DNA from: Amycolatopsis dendrobii
Lineage (GTDB): Bacteria > Actinomycetota > Actinomycetes > Mycobacteriales > Pseudonocardiaceae
Reading direction: 5' to 3'
Length of the DNA: 64,000 bases
NCBI RefSeq assembly: GCF_014145675.1
Contig: NZ_JACGZW010000009.1
Span: forward strand, 310,001-374,000
Shown: piece after piece, positions 42,386 through 50,004 of the stretch
Position numbering within the stretch: position 1 is the first letter of the stretch
Layout of the letters: each line of letters opens with the position of its first letter
The notes under the pieces: generated by a model
The model's input: only the letters and a program-made list of their open reading frames with translations
Told to the model about the DNA's origin: nothing
Database searches by the model: none
Made by a program: the position numbers and the translations under genes

Positions 42386-42925
42386 TCACCGTCCAGTAGC
42401 CCCGTCCGTCACCTCCCGCAGCAAATCCGCATGCCCGTTGTGCCGGGCATACTCCGCGATCATCGACAGCAGCATCCACCGCAGCGAGAACGGCTCTCCC
42501 GTGGTCTTCCCAACCCCCTGCGCGTCCAGCGAAGCCGCTGCCGCGACGATCTCCCGGCTCCGGTCGCACTCCGCGCGCCACAAAGCCAGTGCCTCGCCGA
42601 AATCCCCGTCCAGGCGGTCGAAGTCCTGGTCCGGGTCGTCGTCCGAGTAGTGCAGCAGCGGGACGTCCTCGCCGGCGAACTGGATGCGGAACCACCATCG
42701 TTCGACGCTCGCCAGGTGCCTGACCAGGCCGTGGAGCGACATTGTGGACGGTGGCACCGCGCGTGTCGACGCGGCTTCCTGGCTCAACCCCGCACACTTC
42801 AGCGCGAGGGTTTCCCGGTGCCACTCCAGGTAAGCGAGCAGGGTCTCGCGTTCGTCGGCGACGCGGGGAATCGGCGGGCGGTCGCTCTCGGCGACCTTGG
42901 ACAGATGCTTCGGGATCTGGCTCAT
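42386..42925 (-). CDS. DinB-family protein (DUF664)
   Basis: The 179-residue protein is a DinB four-helix bundle: ERETLLAYLEWHRETLALKCAGLS, MSLHGLVRHLASVERWWFR with the first conserved His, and SLRWMLLSMIAEYARHNGHADLLRE with the second and third His. These three His would bind a metal. Relatives include mycothiol- or bacillithiol-dependent transferases, but the exact reaction is unknown. The gene is read leftwards and faces away from the prenyltransferase gene. Confidence 0.87.
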   Translation of the reverse strand: MSQIPKHLSKVAESDRPPIPRVADERETLLAYLEWHRETLALKCAGLSQEAASTRAVPPSTMSLHGLVRHLASVERWWFRIQFAGEDVPLLHYSDDDPDQDFDRLDGDFGEALALWRAECDRSREIVAAAASLDAQGVGKTTGEPFSLRWMLLSMIAEYARHNGHADLLREVTDGATGR

Positions 42926-43256
42926 GAGACGAGCGTCTCACCCGCCACCGACAATTTTCGGCGCCGAGGCACGGCATCGGGTGCACGGGACACCGGCCGC
43001 GCGCAGCAGTGGGCTAGACCACATGGCAGGGGCGGGTAGCTGCAGAATCCGTTCCTGTCGATGCGGAATTCAGGTGAATTCCGGTGTTGATCAGCACACT
43101 CAGGCACGGTTTCCGGACGGTGTTGTCGCTCCGTCAGAGGTATCGTGATCGGCATTCCGGGGATTAATCTTCTCGGCGGCCCGTGAACGCCCGCTCCGCC
43201 GAACAGCGGATGCTTCGCGGGGCCGAACGCACGAATGAAACGGTGAATACAGCGCC
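42926..43256. other. Divergent intergenic region with palindrome
   Basis: The 331-bp gap between the DinB and prenyltransferase genes holds no visible gene. CGGAATTC-AGGT-GAATTCCG (43064-43083) is an exact 8-bp-arm inverted repeat and a candidate operator for the prenyltransferase operon. Confidence 0.5.
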
Positions 43257-44354
43257 ATGGTCGGAGCGAGTGTGCCGATGGTCGAGTTGTCGATGTACAG
43301 CCACGCCGGTGGTCAACTCGACCGGCTGTGCCGGGCAGTGGGATTTGATCCCGAAGAACGCCGTCACCTGGATCTTCTCCGGTTGTTGCTCGGCGAGTCC
43401 GGGGAAATGACCGTCGACGCTCCGGCGCAGTTCCCGTGCAATGTGGCGGACGACACTACGCCCGTTGAATTCTCGGTCGCATTCGACGCCAATGGCGAAT
43501 GTGTGGTACGGGTTCTCGGCGAGACCGTCGGGGCCCCGGACCCGCGCGGGTTCCTCGCTCAGGTGGCCGGCGAGTACGGCCTGGTCACCGACCGGCTCGA
43601 CGCGGTCGCCGACCTCTTCCTCCCGCACGAGGAGCGCCGCGGGCCGTTCACGCTGTGGTACTCGTTGATCTTCCGCAACGGTTCCGCGCCGAAGATCAAG
43701 GTGTACCTGAATCCGCAGATCAGTGGGCCGACCATGGCCGATTCCCTGGTCAGCGAAGGGTTCCGGCGACTGAATCTCGGCGAGGCGTTCGACCCGGTGG
43801 TCGAGCACGCGCTGCGCCGCGGCGAGCGCGACAACTTCACCTTCTTCGCGCTCGACCTCGACGACGACCCGCTGTCCCGGGTCAAGGTCTACGTCTCGCA
43901 CGGTGCCGCCGAGGCCGAGGACGCGGTGCGCGCGGCGGAGCTGGTGCCGGGCACGGACCCGATGCTGATCCGGGAGTTCCTCGCCGTGCTCGGCGGCGGA
44001 AAAGGTCCGTTCGAAGGTCGCCCGCTGGTTTCCAGTTATTCATTTGTCGAGGGCATGGGCGGCACTCCGGGAAACTACAGTCTTTATCTTCCTATTCGGA
44101 GTTACGTGCCCGACGACGAGGTGGCCCGCGCCCGCGTGCACGCCATTCTCGCGCAGTACGACTTCGACCCGACACAACTGGACAAAGCGCTGGCAGCGGT
44201 TTCGGAAAGGCCGCTGCGCGACGGCGTCGGACTGATCGCGCACGTATCGCTGAGAATGGGCGAGTTCGGTTCCGGAATCACGGTCTACCTGTCCTCCGAA
44301 GCGTATGCGGTAGCACCGCCGAGAAAACGGCCGGTGCTCGGCCGGATGACCTGA
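43257..44354 (+). CDS. Tryptophan dimethylallyltransferase-family prenyltransferase
   Basis: The 365-residue enzyme is of the bacterial DMATS (ABBA-fold) type. Repeated strand-helix units include RGPFTLWYSLIFRNGSAPKIKVYLNPQIS (about residues 128-156) and DDPLSRVKVYVSHGAAEAEDAV, with Lys/Tyr residues (KIKVYLNP, RVKVYVSH) at the diphosphate-binding positions known for DMATS. The likely reaction is transfer of a dimethylallyl group to tryptophan or an indole. A second possible start is the ATG at 43278. The next gene, 45 bp downstream, is tryptophanase, as in Streptomyces prenyl-indole clusters. The prenylation position cannot be read from sequence. Confidence 0.88.
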   Translation: MVGASVPMVELSMYSHAGGQLDRLCRAVGFDPEERRHLDLLRLLLGESGEMTVDAPAQFPCNVADDTTPVEFSVAFDANGECVVRVLGETVGAPDPRGFLAQVAGEYGLVTDRLDAVADLFLPHEERRGPFTLWYSLIFRNGSAPKIKVYLNPQISGPTMADSLVSEGFRRLNLGEAFDPVVEHALRRGERDNFTFFALDLDDDPLSRVKVYVSHGAAEAEDAVRAAELVPGTDPMLIREFLAVLGGGKGPFEGRPLVSSYSFVEGMGGTPGNYSLYLPIRSYVPDDEVARARVHAILAQYDFDPTQLDKALAAVSERPLRDGVGLIAHVSLRMGEFGSGITVYLSSEAYAVAPPRKRPVLGRMT

Positions 44355-44399
44355 CGCGGTAGTTTTCGGCTGTCACCCACAACTGGAGGAAAAACCCTG

Positions 44400-45773
44400 A
44401 TGCGGACCTTCCCGCCGTACCGCTCCCAAGTCGTCGCCGAAATTCCGGTCACTACGCGTGCCGAGCGGGAACAAGCACTCGCCGCGGCGGGCTACAACGC
44501 GTTCAACCTGCCGGCGAACAAGGTCAGCATCGACCTGCTCACCGACTCCGGCACCGGCGCGGTCTCTACCGCGCAGGAGGCCGCCGCGGCCGCCGCGGAC
44601 CGCTCGTACGCCGGGTCGGACTCGTTCTACCGCTTCCGCGACGCGCTGCGCGAGCTCACCGGCTACCCGCACCTCCTGCCGGTGCACCAGGGCCGCGCGG
44701 CCGAGCGCGTGCTGTTCTCCAGCGTGCTGGAAAGCGGCCGGATCTCGGTCAGCAACACGCATTTCGACACCACCCGCGCGAACGTCGAACTGCTCGGCGC
44801 CGAGGCGATCGACCTGCCCTGCGCGGAGTTCGGCGACCTCGACAGCCTCGAACCGTTCAAGGGCAACATCGACCTCGACGCCCTCGAACGCCTGCTCACC
44901 GGCCCGGAGGGCCCCCGCGTCGGCCAGGTGCTGCTCACCATCACCAACAACGGCGGCGGCGGACAGCCGGTCTCGATGGCGAATCTGGCCGCGGCGGCGA
45001 AGCTCGCGCGTACGCACGGGGTGCCGGTTTTCCTTGACGCCGCACGGTTCGCGGAGAACGCGTGGCTGGTCATTCAGCGCGAGCCGGGCTACGCGGACAA
45101 GACGCCGCGCGAGGTCGCCCGAGAGGCTTTCGGCCTGGTCGACGGATGTGTCGCGAGCCTGAAGAAGGACGGCATCTCGCCGATGGGCGCGTTCATCGGC
45201 CTGACCGACCCGGAACTCGCCCAGACCTGCGAAACCAACCTGATCGCCACCGAGGGCTTCCGCACGTACGGCGGGCTCGCGGCACACGACCTCGACCGCG
45301 TCGCCAAGGGGCTTCAGGAAGTCGTCGACCCGCATTACCTCGCCGCACGCGCCGGCGAGGCGGCCCGGCTCGCGAAGCAGGCCAACGAGGCCGGGGTGGA
45401 CATCGTGCAGCCGCCGGGCATCCACGCGCTCTACCTCAACGCCGGCCGCCTGCTGCCGCATCTGTCCGCCTCGCGGTTCCCTGGCCACTCGCTGGCCTGC
45501 GAGCTGTACCTGGCGGGCGGAATCCGTTGCGTGGAACTTGGTTCGCTCTACCTCGGCACGCTCGACGAGCAGAACGAGCTGATCACCCCGGCCCCGTTCG
45601 AACTGGTCCGGATGGCGCTGCCGCGGCGGGTGTACAGCCAGGGGCACTACGACTACGTGGCCGAAATCCTCGGCGACATCGCGAAAAACCCGGAGCGGGT
45701 GCCCGGCTACCGGATCGTGGAAGCGCCGAAGATCCTGCGGCACTTCAATCTCCGGATGGCACCCGTCCACTGA
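44400..45773 (+). CDS. tnaA: Tryptophanase
   Basis: The 457-residue PLP enzyme splits tryptophan to indole, pyruvate and ammonia. Key parts are VSIDLLTDSGTGAVS, LLPVHQGRAAERVLFSS, VPVFLDAARFAENAW and the PLP-Lys site VASLKKDGISPMGAFIG (about residue 256). Length fits TnaA (about 470). GGAGG lies 9 bp before the ATG. Its pairing with a DMATS-type gene suggests that prenylated tryptophan is cleaved to a prenylated indole. A hairpin follows the stop. No flavin monooxygenase, found next to some related pairs, is present here. Confidence 0.92.
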   Translation: MRTFPPYRSQVVAEIPVTTRAEREQALAAAGYNAFNLPANKVSIDLLTDSGTGAVSTAQEAAAAAADRSYAGSDSFYRFRDALRELTGYPHLLPVHQGRAAERVLFSSVLESGRISVSNTHFDTTRANVELLGAEAIDLPCAEFGDLDSLEPFKGNIDLDALERLLTGPEGPRVGQVLLTITNNGGGGQPVSMANLAAAAKLARTHGVPVFLDAARFAENAWLVIQREPGYADKTPREVAREAFGLVDGCVASLKKDGISPMGAFIGLTDPELAQTCETNLIATEGFRTYGGLAAHDLDRVAKGLQEVVDPHYLAARAGEAARLAKQANEAGVDIVQPPGIHALYLNAGRLLPHLSASRFPGHSLACELYLAGGIRCVELGSLYLGTLDEQNELITPAPFELVRMALPRRVYSQGHYDYVAEILGDIAKNPERVPGYRIVEAPKILRHFNLRMAPVH

Positions 45774-45801
45774 GGGTCCATCAAGGACAGCGCAAAGCGA
45801 A

Positions 45802-45833
45802 CGAGGGGGCTCCCCGCGCCGGGAACCCCCTCG
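45802..45833. terminator. Hairpin between tnaA and cvnD
   Basis: A 13-bp stem with one mismatch (CGAGGGGGCTCCC and GGGAACCCCCTCG) and a 6-nt loop lies between the convergent tnaA and cvnD stops. It can end transcription from both sides. Confidence 0.75.
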
Positions 45834-45851
45834 CTGGTCTGGAAACCCGGC

Positions 45852-46439
45852 TCAGGCGGGTTGCGGAACCACCGTCATCGCGTGCTTCACCAGCCGGATC
45901 AGCGCGATCTTGCTCGAATCCCGCTGCCGCGCGTCGCACATCACGATCGGCACGCCGTCGGGCACCACGAGCGCCTCGCGGATCTCGTCGGCGGTGTAGC
46001 GCGGCGCGTTGTCGAAGCAGTTCACCGCCACGATGAACGGGATCTTCCGCCGCTCGAAGAAATCGACCGCCGCGAAGCTGGTCTCGAGCCTGCGAGTGTC
46101 GACCAGCACCACGGTGCCGATCGCACCGCGCGCCAGGTCGTCCCACATGAACCAGAACCGTTCCTGGCCAGGGGTGCCGAACAGGTACAGCACGTGCCGC
46201 GGCGAGATGGTGATGCGGCCGAAGTCGAGCGCGACCGTGGTGGTCTTCTTGTGCTCCACGCCGGAAAGGTCGTCGACGCCGGTGCTCGCCTCGGTGAGCA
46301 CCTCCTCGGTGGACAGCGGCGGGATTTCGCTGACCGAGGCGACCATGGTGGTCTTCCCGGCGCCGAACCCGCCCGCGACGATGATCTTGACCGGGGTCGG
46401 CACCGACGCCGCGGCGTCTTCAGAGCTTGATGAGGCCAT
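45852..46439 (-). CDS. cvnD: Conservon GTPase-like protein CvnD
   Basis: The 195-residue protein is a small Ras/MglA-like GTPase. P-loop GGFGAGKTTMV is at about residue 23, the switch-II region LFGTPGQERFWFMW at about 88 and the NCFD guanine-specificity-like motif at about 139. It is the last gene of a cvnABCD conservon, reading leftwards, and overlaps cvnC by 20 bp. In Streptomyces such systems link a membrane sensor to a GTPase at the membrane, affecting development or metabolism. Confidence 0.92.
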   Translation of the reverse strand: MASSSSEDAAASVPTPVKIIVAGGFGAGKTTMVASVSEIPPLSTEEVLTEASTGVDDLSGVEHKKTTTVALDFGRITISPRHVLYLFGTPGQERFWFMWDDLARGAIGTVVLVDTRRLETSFAAVDFFERRKIPFIVAVNCFDNAPRYTADEIREALVVPDGVPIVMCDARQRDSSKIALIRLVKHAMTVVPQPA

Positions 46440-46785
46440 CGAGAACCGCCTGGAGTGTTTCGTGGTCCGGCACCTGGGCCGGCTGACGGGACGGGGCGCG
46501 GGTGATGACGAGACCGCGGTCGATCAGATCCCCGCACAGCACGCGCACGACGCCGAGCGGCAGCTTCACGTACACCGCGATCTCGGCCACCGACAAGGGT
46601 CTGCGGCACAGTTGCGTGATCGCCAGGTGCTCCGGGCCGAGCCCGACCGGGTCCGATCCCTGCTGCAGGGTCATCACCTGGGTGGAAAGGTCGAGCTGGT
46701 GTTCGGACGGGGTCCGTCCGCTGGTGATCGTGTACGGCCGGACCAGGGGTCCGGCGGCCTCGTCGTACCAGCCGTCGTCGCTCAT
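46420..46785 (-). CDS. cvnC: Conservon DUF742 protein CvnC
   Basis: The 121-residue protein matches DUF742: GPLVRPYTITSGRT at the start, then a winged-helix-like part (PEHLAITQLCRRPLSVAEIAVYVKLPLGVVRVLCGDLIDRGLV). The ATG at 46785 overlaps the cvnB stop by 4 bp (ATGA). Its role in conservons is unclear; the helix-turn-helix-like core may bind protein partners rather than DNA. Confidence 0.92.
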   Translation of the reverse strand: MSDDGWYDEAAGPLVRPYTITSGRTPSEHQLDLSTQVMTLQQGSDPVGLGPEHLAITQLCRRPLSVAEIAVYVKLPLGVVRVLCGDLIDRGLVITRAPSRQPAQVPDHETLQAVLDGLIKL

Positions 46786-47207
46786 GTCGCCTCCCGCAGC
46801 AGGTTCGCGGCCTCGCGCGGCGCCGACGCCAGGTAGTCGCCGACGCGCTTGACCAGCCGGTTCATCTCGTACGCGATCATTTCGACATCGATGTCCGCAC
46901 CGGCGAGCACGGCGAGGCACGCGCCCTGCCCCGCGGCCGAGACGAAGAGGTACCCGCGTTCCATCTCGATCATGTTCTGCAGCACCGGCCCGCGGTTGAA
47001 CTGCCTGCTCACCCCTTTGGCGAGGCTCTGCAGGCTCGACGCGATGGCCGAGAGCTGGTCCGAGTCGTCCTTGCTCATCCCGGACGACTTGCCGAGCAGC
47101 AGGCCGTCGGCGGACAGCACGATGGCGTTCTGCGCGCCGACGACGCGGTTGACGACGTCGTCGAGCAGCCAGTTGAGATCAGGGGTGGAATTCCCGTACT
47201 CGTTCAT
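46782..47207 (-). CDS. cvnB: Conservon Roadblock/LC7 protein CvnB
   Basis: The 141-residue protein has the Roadblock fold: LNWLLDDVVNRVVGAQNAIVLSADGLLLGKSSGM, then SDQLSAIASSLQSLAKGVS and CLAVLAGADIDVEMIAYEMNRLVKRVG. Such proteins act as GTPase-activating or dimer partners of the MglA-like GTPase encoded two genes on. It is tightly coupled to cvnC and 42 bp behind cvnA. Confidence 0.93.
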   Translation of the reverse strand: MNEYGNSTPDLNWLLDDVVNRVVGAQNAIVLSADGLLLGKSSGMSKDDSDQLSAIASSLQSLAKGVSRQFNRGPVLQNMIEMERGYLFVSAAGQGACLAVLAGADIDVEMIAYEMNRLVKRVGDYLASAPREAANLLREAT

Positions 47208-47249
47208 GCGGACAGACCCTGACTTTCGGTGTGGTGAGGTGTTCGGTCG

Positions 47250-49616
47250 TTATGAGTCATTTTGCCCGCCTCGCGCCCGGCGGGTGCCCTTGTGGAACGC
47301 CATCAGCGTCCGCGCGGTGGTCTCGCCCGCGTTGGTCACGTCCGCCTCGGCGGCGGCGTCCGGATCGTCGTGCAGCTGGGCGACGAGGTTCTGCTGCGGC
47401 TGCCTGCGCGGGAGCCGGGGCCGGTCGTCGCCCTGCAGCCTGCTGAGGTCGGGCTCCGCGGCGCGCGGCGCGGCCGGGACGTCCGGGATCTGGCCCGCGG
47501 ACGGGGGATACGGCTCCGCGGCCCGCGGACTCGGCGTCGGAAGCGGACGAGCGGGATACGGCCGCGGCGTCGGCTGCGGTGCTTCCGGAGCCGGTCGCGG
47601 TGCGGCCGCGCTTTCCTGCGCGGGCGCGCCGACCTGGGCGAGCGCCGGGGCCTCGTCCGCGGGTTCGGGCGCGTTCGCGTCGGCCAGGTGGTTCGACGGG
47701 ATCAGCACGGTCGCCCGGGTGCCGCCGTACCGCGACGGGTCGAAGGTGACCGTGATGCCCAGCCGCGAAGCCAGCCGCGCGACCACGAACAGGCCGAGGC
47801 TGGAGTCCGCGCGCAATGCCATCGCGTCGAATTCCGGCGCGTCGGCCATCATCGCGTTAGCCCACTCGCGCACGCCTTCCTTCATGCCGAGCCCCTGGTC
47901 GGACACGTCGACCACGACGCCGCGCGCGACCATCCGGCTGGTCACCTCGACCTGCGAACCGGGCGGGGAGAACGACGTCGCGTTGTCGACCAGCTCGGCG
48001 ACGAGGTGAATGGTGTCGGCGACCGCGGTGCCGACGATCGCGACGTCCGGCACCTGCTCGACCTGCACCCGCGAGTACTGCTCGGTTTCCGAGACGGCCG
48101 CGCGCAGCACCTCCATCAGCGAAACCGGTTTGCGCCAGCGCCGGCCGGGCTGCTTGCCGCCGAGGATGATCAGGTTCTCGGTGGTCCGCCGGGCGCGTGC
48201 GGCGAGGTGGTCGAGCTGGAACAGCGAAGCCAGCTGGGTCGAGTTCTCTTCGCGGCTTTCCATTTCGTCCAAGATCTGCAGCTGCCGGTGCACCAGCACC
48301 TGGTTGCGGTGGGCGATGCCGAGGAACACGTTGTGCACACCGCTGCGCGCTTTCGCCTCGCTCGCCGCCGCGTTGACCGCGGTCAGCTGCGCGGTGTTGA
48401 ACGCCTCGGCCACCTGGCCGATCTCGTCCCGGCCGTGGTCCAGCTTCGGCAGTTCGGCCTCGATGTCGACCGGATCGCCGCTCTTGAGCCTGCCGACGAT
48501 GTTCGGGAGCCGGTTGCGCGCCAGGTCGAGCGAGTCGTTGCGCAGCCGCTCCAGGCGCGTCATCAGGGTCCGGTCGACCAGCGAGCGCGACACCCGGACC
48601 GCGACGATGATCGCGGCCAGCGAGGCGAGCAGGGCCACGATGCTGCCGATGATCGCGTTGCGCAGCTGCGCGTTCCCGGAGTCGATCGCGGCGGCGGAAA
48701 CCTGGTCGGCCTGTTCGATGGTGAGCTGGTTCAGACCTTGGGCGACCTGTGCGGTCAGCGCGTGCCAGTCGCCCGACGAGACCGGGACGTTGTTCTGGTC
48801 GCCGCTGGTCCACGGACCGTGCTTGATCAGCGAGTCTTCGGCCGCGTTGAGCCGTTTCCACGCGTCGCTCGTCGAAAGCTGCTGGTAGTGCTGGCGCACG
48901 GCCGGTTCGAGGAACGGCGAGATCTGCGCCAGCTGTGTGCGGTAGTAGCCGACCAGCTGGGAGAACTGGACGAAGTCGTCCGGCGCGAAGGTGTTGCCGG
49001 AGAAAGCGGCCGACACCAGCGACGTCTCGCGCGACATCAGGTCGCCCGCGCGGAACAGCGAGGTCGCCGAGATCGCGCCCTGCACCGCGGTCGCGTCGGG
49101 GACGATGCGTGCCTGGGTGTCGAACAGCGTCGCCGCGGAGTCGAGAACGCCGTTGTAGTAAGCGTTCACCTGTGCGCGGTTGATGCTGCGGAAGTTGACC
49201 TGCGAACGCAGCACCGGCAGCTGGTCGAGCTGCGCCTTCAGCGCGGTGACCTTGGTGGCGATCTCGTCCGGCGCGCTGGAAATGGTGGCGGCGAAGGCTT
49301 CTTGCAGGCCCTTCAGCTTGCCGTCGCTGTCCTGCTCTTGTTGCTGCAGTTGCTGCGGGCCGGAGCTGGGGCTGTCGAGGTACTGCAGGGCGAGCTGGCG
49401 TTCCTGCTGCAGCGACGACAGCGCGGTGAGCGCGGGGATCGAAACGTCACGCACCGAGCCCGCGACGAGCCGCACGTACAAGCCGTTGATGAAGAAGGCC
49501 GTCGCCAGCACCGCCCACAGCACGAGCAGGGTGATGCTCGGGATCAGGACCGTCCGGGTCAGCCTCTTCCGGATCGACTTGTCGTACGCCTTGCCGGGAT
49601 CGTCCTTGTTCTCCAC
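47250..49616 (-). CDS. cvnA: Conservon sensor kinase-like protein CvnA with NIT domain
   Basis: The 788-residue protein has a first membrane helix at about residues 24-46, an extracellular nitrate/nitrite-sensor-like (NIT) helical domain (about 60-315), a second membrane helix (about 318-342), a HAMP/linker (about 345-420), an HATPase_c domain with the N box LVAELVDNATSFSPPGS (about 542) and GLGMKEGVREWANAM, and a Pro/Ala-rich tail from about 660. No response-regulator gene is next to it, as usual for conservons. The only start in frame is the GTG at 49616. The ligand of the sensor part is unknown. Confidence 0.92.
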   Translation of the reverse strand: MENKDDPGKAYDKSIRKRLTRTVLIPSITLLVLWAVLATAFFINGLYVRLVAGSVRDVSIPALTALSSLQQERQLALQYLDSPSSGPQQLQQQEQDSDGKLKGLQEAFAATISSAPDEIATKVTALKAQLDQLPVLRSQVNFRSINRAQVNAYYNGVLDSAATLFDTQARIVPDATAVQGAISATSLFRAGDLMSRETSLVSAAFSGNTFAPDDFVQFSQLVGYYRTQLAQISPFLEPAVRQHYQQLSTSDAWKRLNAAEDSLIKHGPWTSGDQNNVPVSSGDWHALTAQVAQGLNQLTIEQADQVSAAAIDSGNAQLRNAIIGSIVALLASLAAIIVAVRVSRSLVDRTLMTRLERLRNDSLDLARNRLPNIVGRLKSGDPVDIEAELPKLDHGRDEIGQVAEAFNTAQLTAVNAAASEAKARSGVHNVFLGIAHRNQVLVHRQLQILDEMESREENSTQLASLFQLDHLAARARRTTENLIILGGKQPGRRWRKPVSLMEVLRAAVSETEQYSRVQVEQVPDVAIVGTAVADTIHLVAELVDNATSFSPPGSQVEVTSRMVARGVVVDVSDQGLGMKEGVREWANAMMADAPEFDAMALRADSSLGLFVVARLASRLGITVTFDPSRYGGTRATVLIPSNHLADANAPEPADEAPALAQVGAPAQESAAAPRPAPEAPQPTPRPYPARPLPTPSPRAAEPYPPSAGQIPDVPAAPRAAEPDLSRLQGDDRPRLPRRQPQQNLVAQLHDDPDAAAEADVTNAGETTARTLMAFHKGTRRARGGQNDS

Positions 49617-50004
49617 GATGATTCACGAACTCCTGGGTCACCCTCGGCGAGAGTGCGGACACGGCCGGGGAAGCGGACACGCCAGTGGGTGCGAGTGGTA
49701 CTCGTCACGGAAATCTCGGATACACCCTTCGTAGGCCCACCGAACGGAACAGCCCCGGTTTCTATCACGAACGGGGGCCTCGTGGTGCCGCTGAACGAGC
49801 AGCCGGACGCCGTCTTGACGGCGGTTACCGAACGTAGCGGCGGGTTTCCCCGGCGTTTTCCGAGGCCCTGGCCCTGGCTGCGGATTTCGGACCAACGGGC
49901 TGGGCTGAATGAGTGATTCAAAAAGTGTCCGGACACTCAGTCAAGGTTCCGCGTGGTGGAACTGTCGGCGAATTGACTTGTCGACAGTAACTGTCCACAG
50001 TGGA
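49617..50004. other. Intergenic region upstream of cvnA
   Basis: No gene is supported. The 388 bp contain the cvnA promoter region. GTCCAC-A-GTGGAC (49993-50005) is a 13-bp palindrome overlapping the stop of the LanKC-like gene. A 125-codon leftward frame (49559-49936) has no ribosome site and overlaps cvnA. Confidence 0.5.

Noticed and set aside
47262..49916. 884-codon rightward frame opposite cvnA
   Set aside because: Antisense shadow of a conserved sensor gene; no domain recognisable and no ribosome site.
49559..49936. Lanthipeptide precursor gene downstream of the LanKC-like gene
   Set aside because: The frame overlaps cvnA, lacks a ribosome site and has no leader motif or Ser-xx-Ser-xxx-Cys core.
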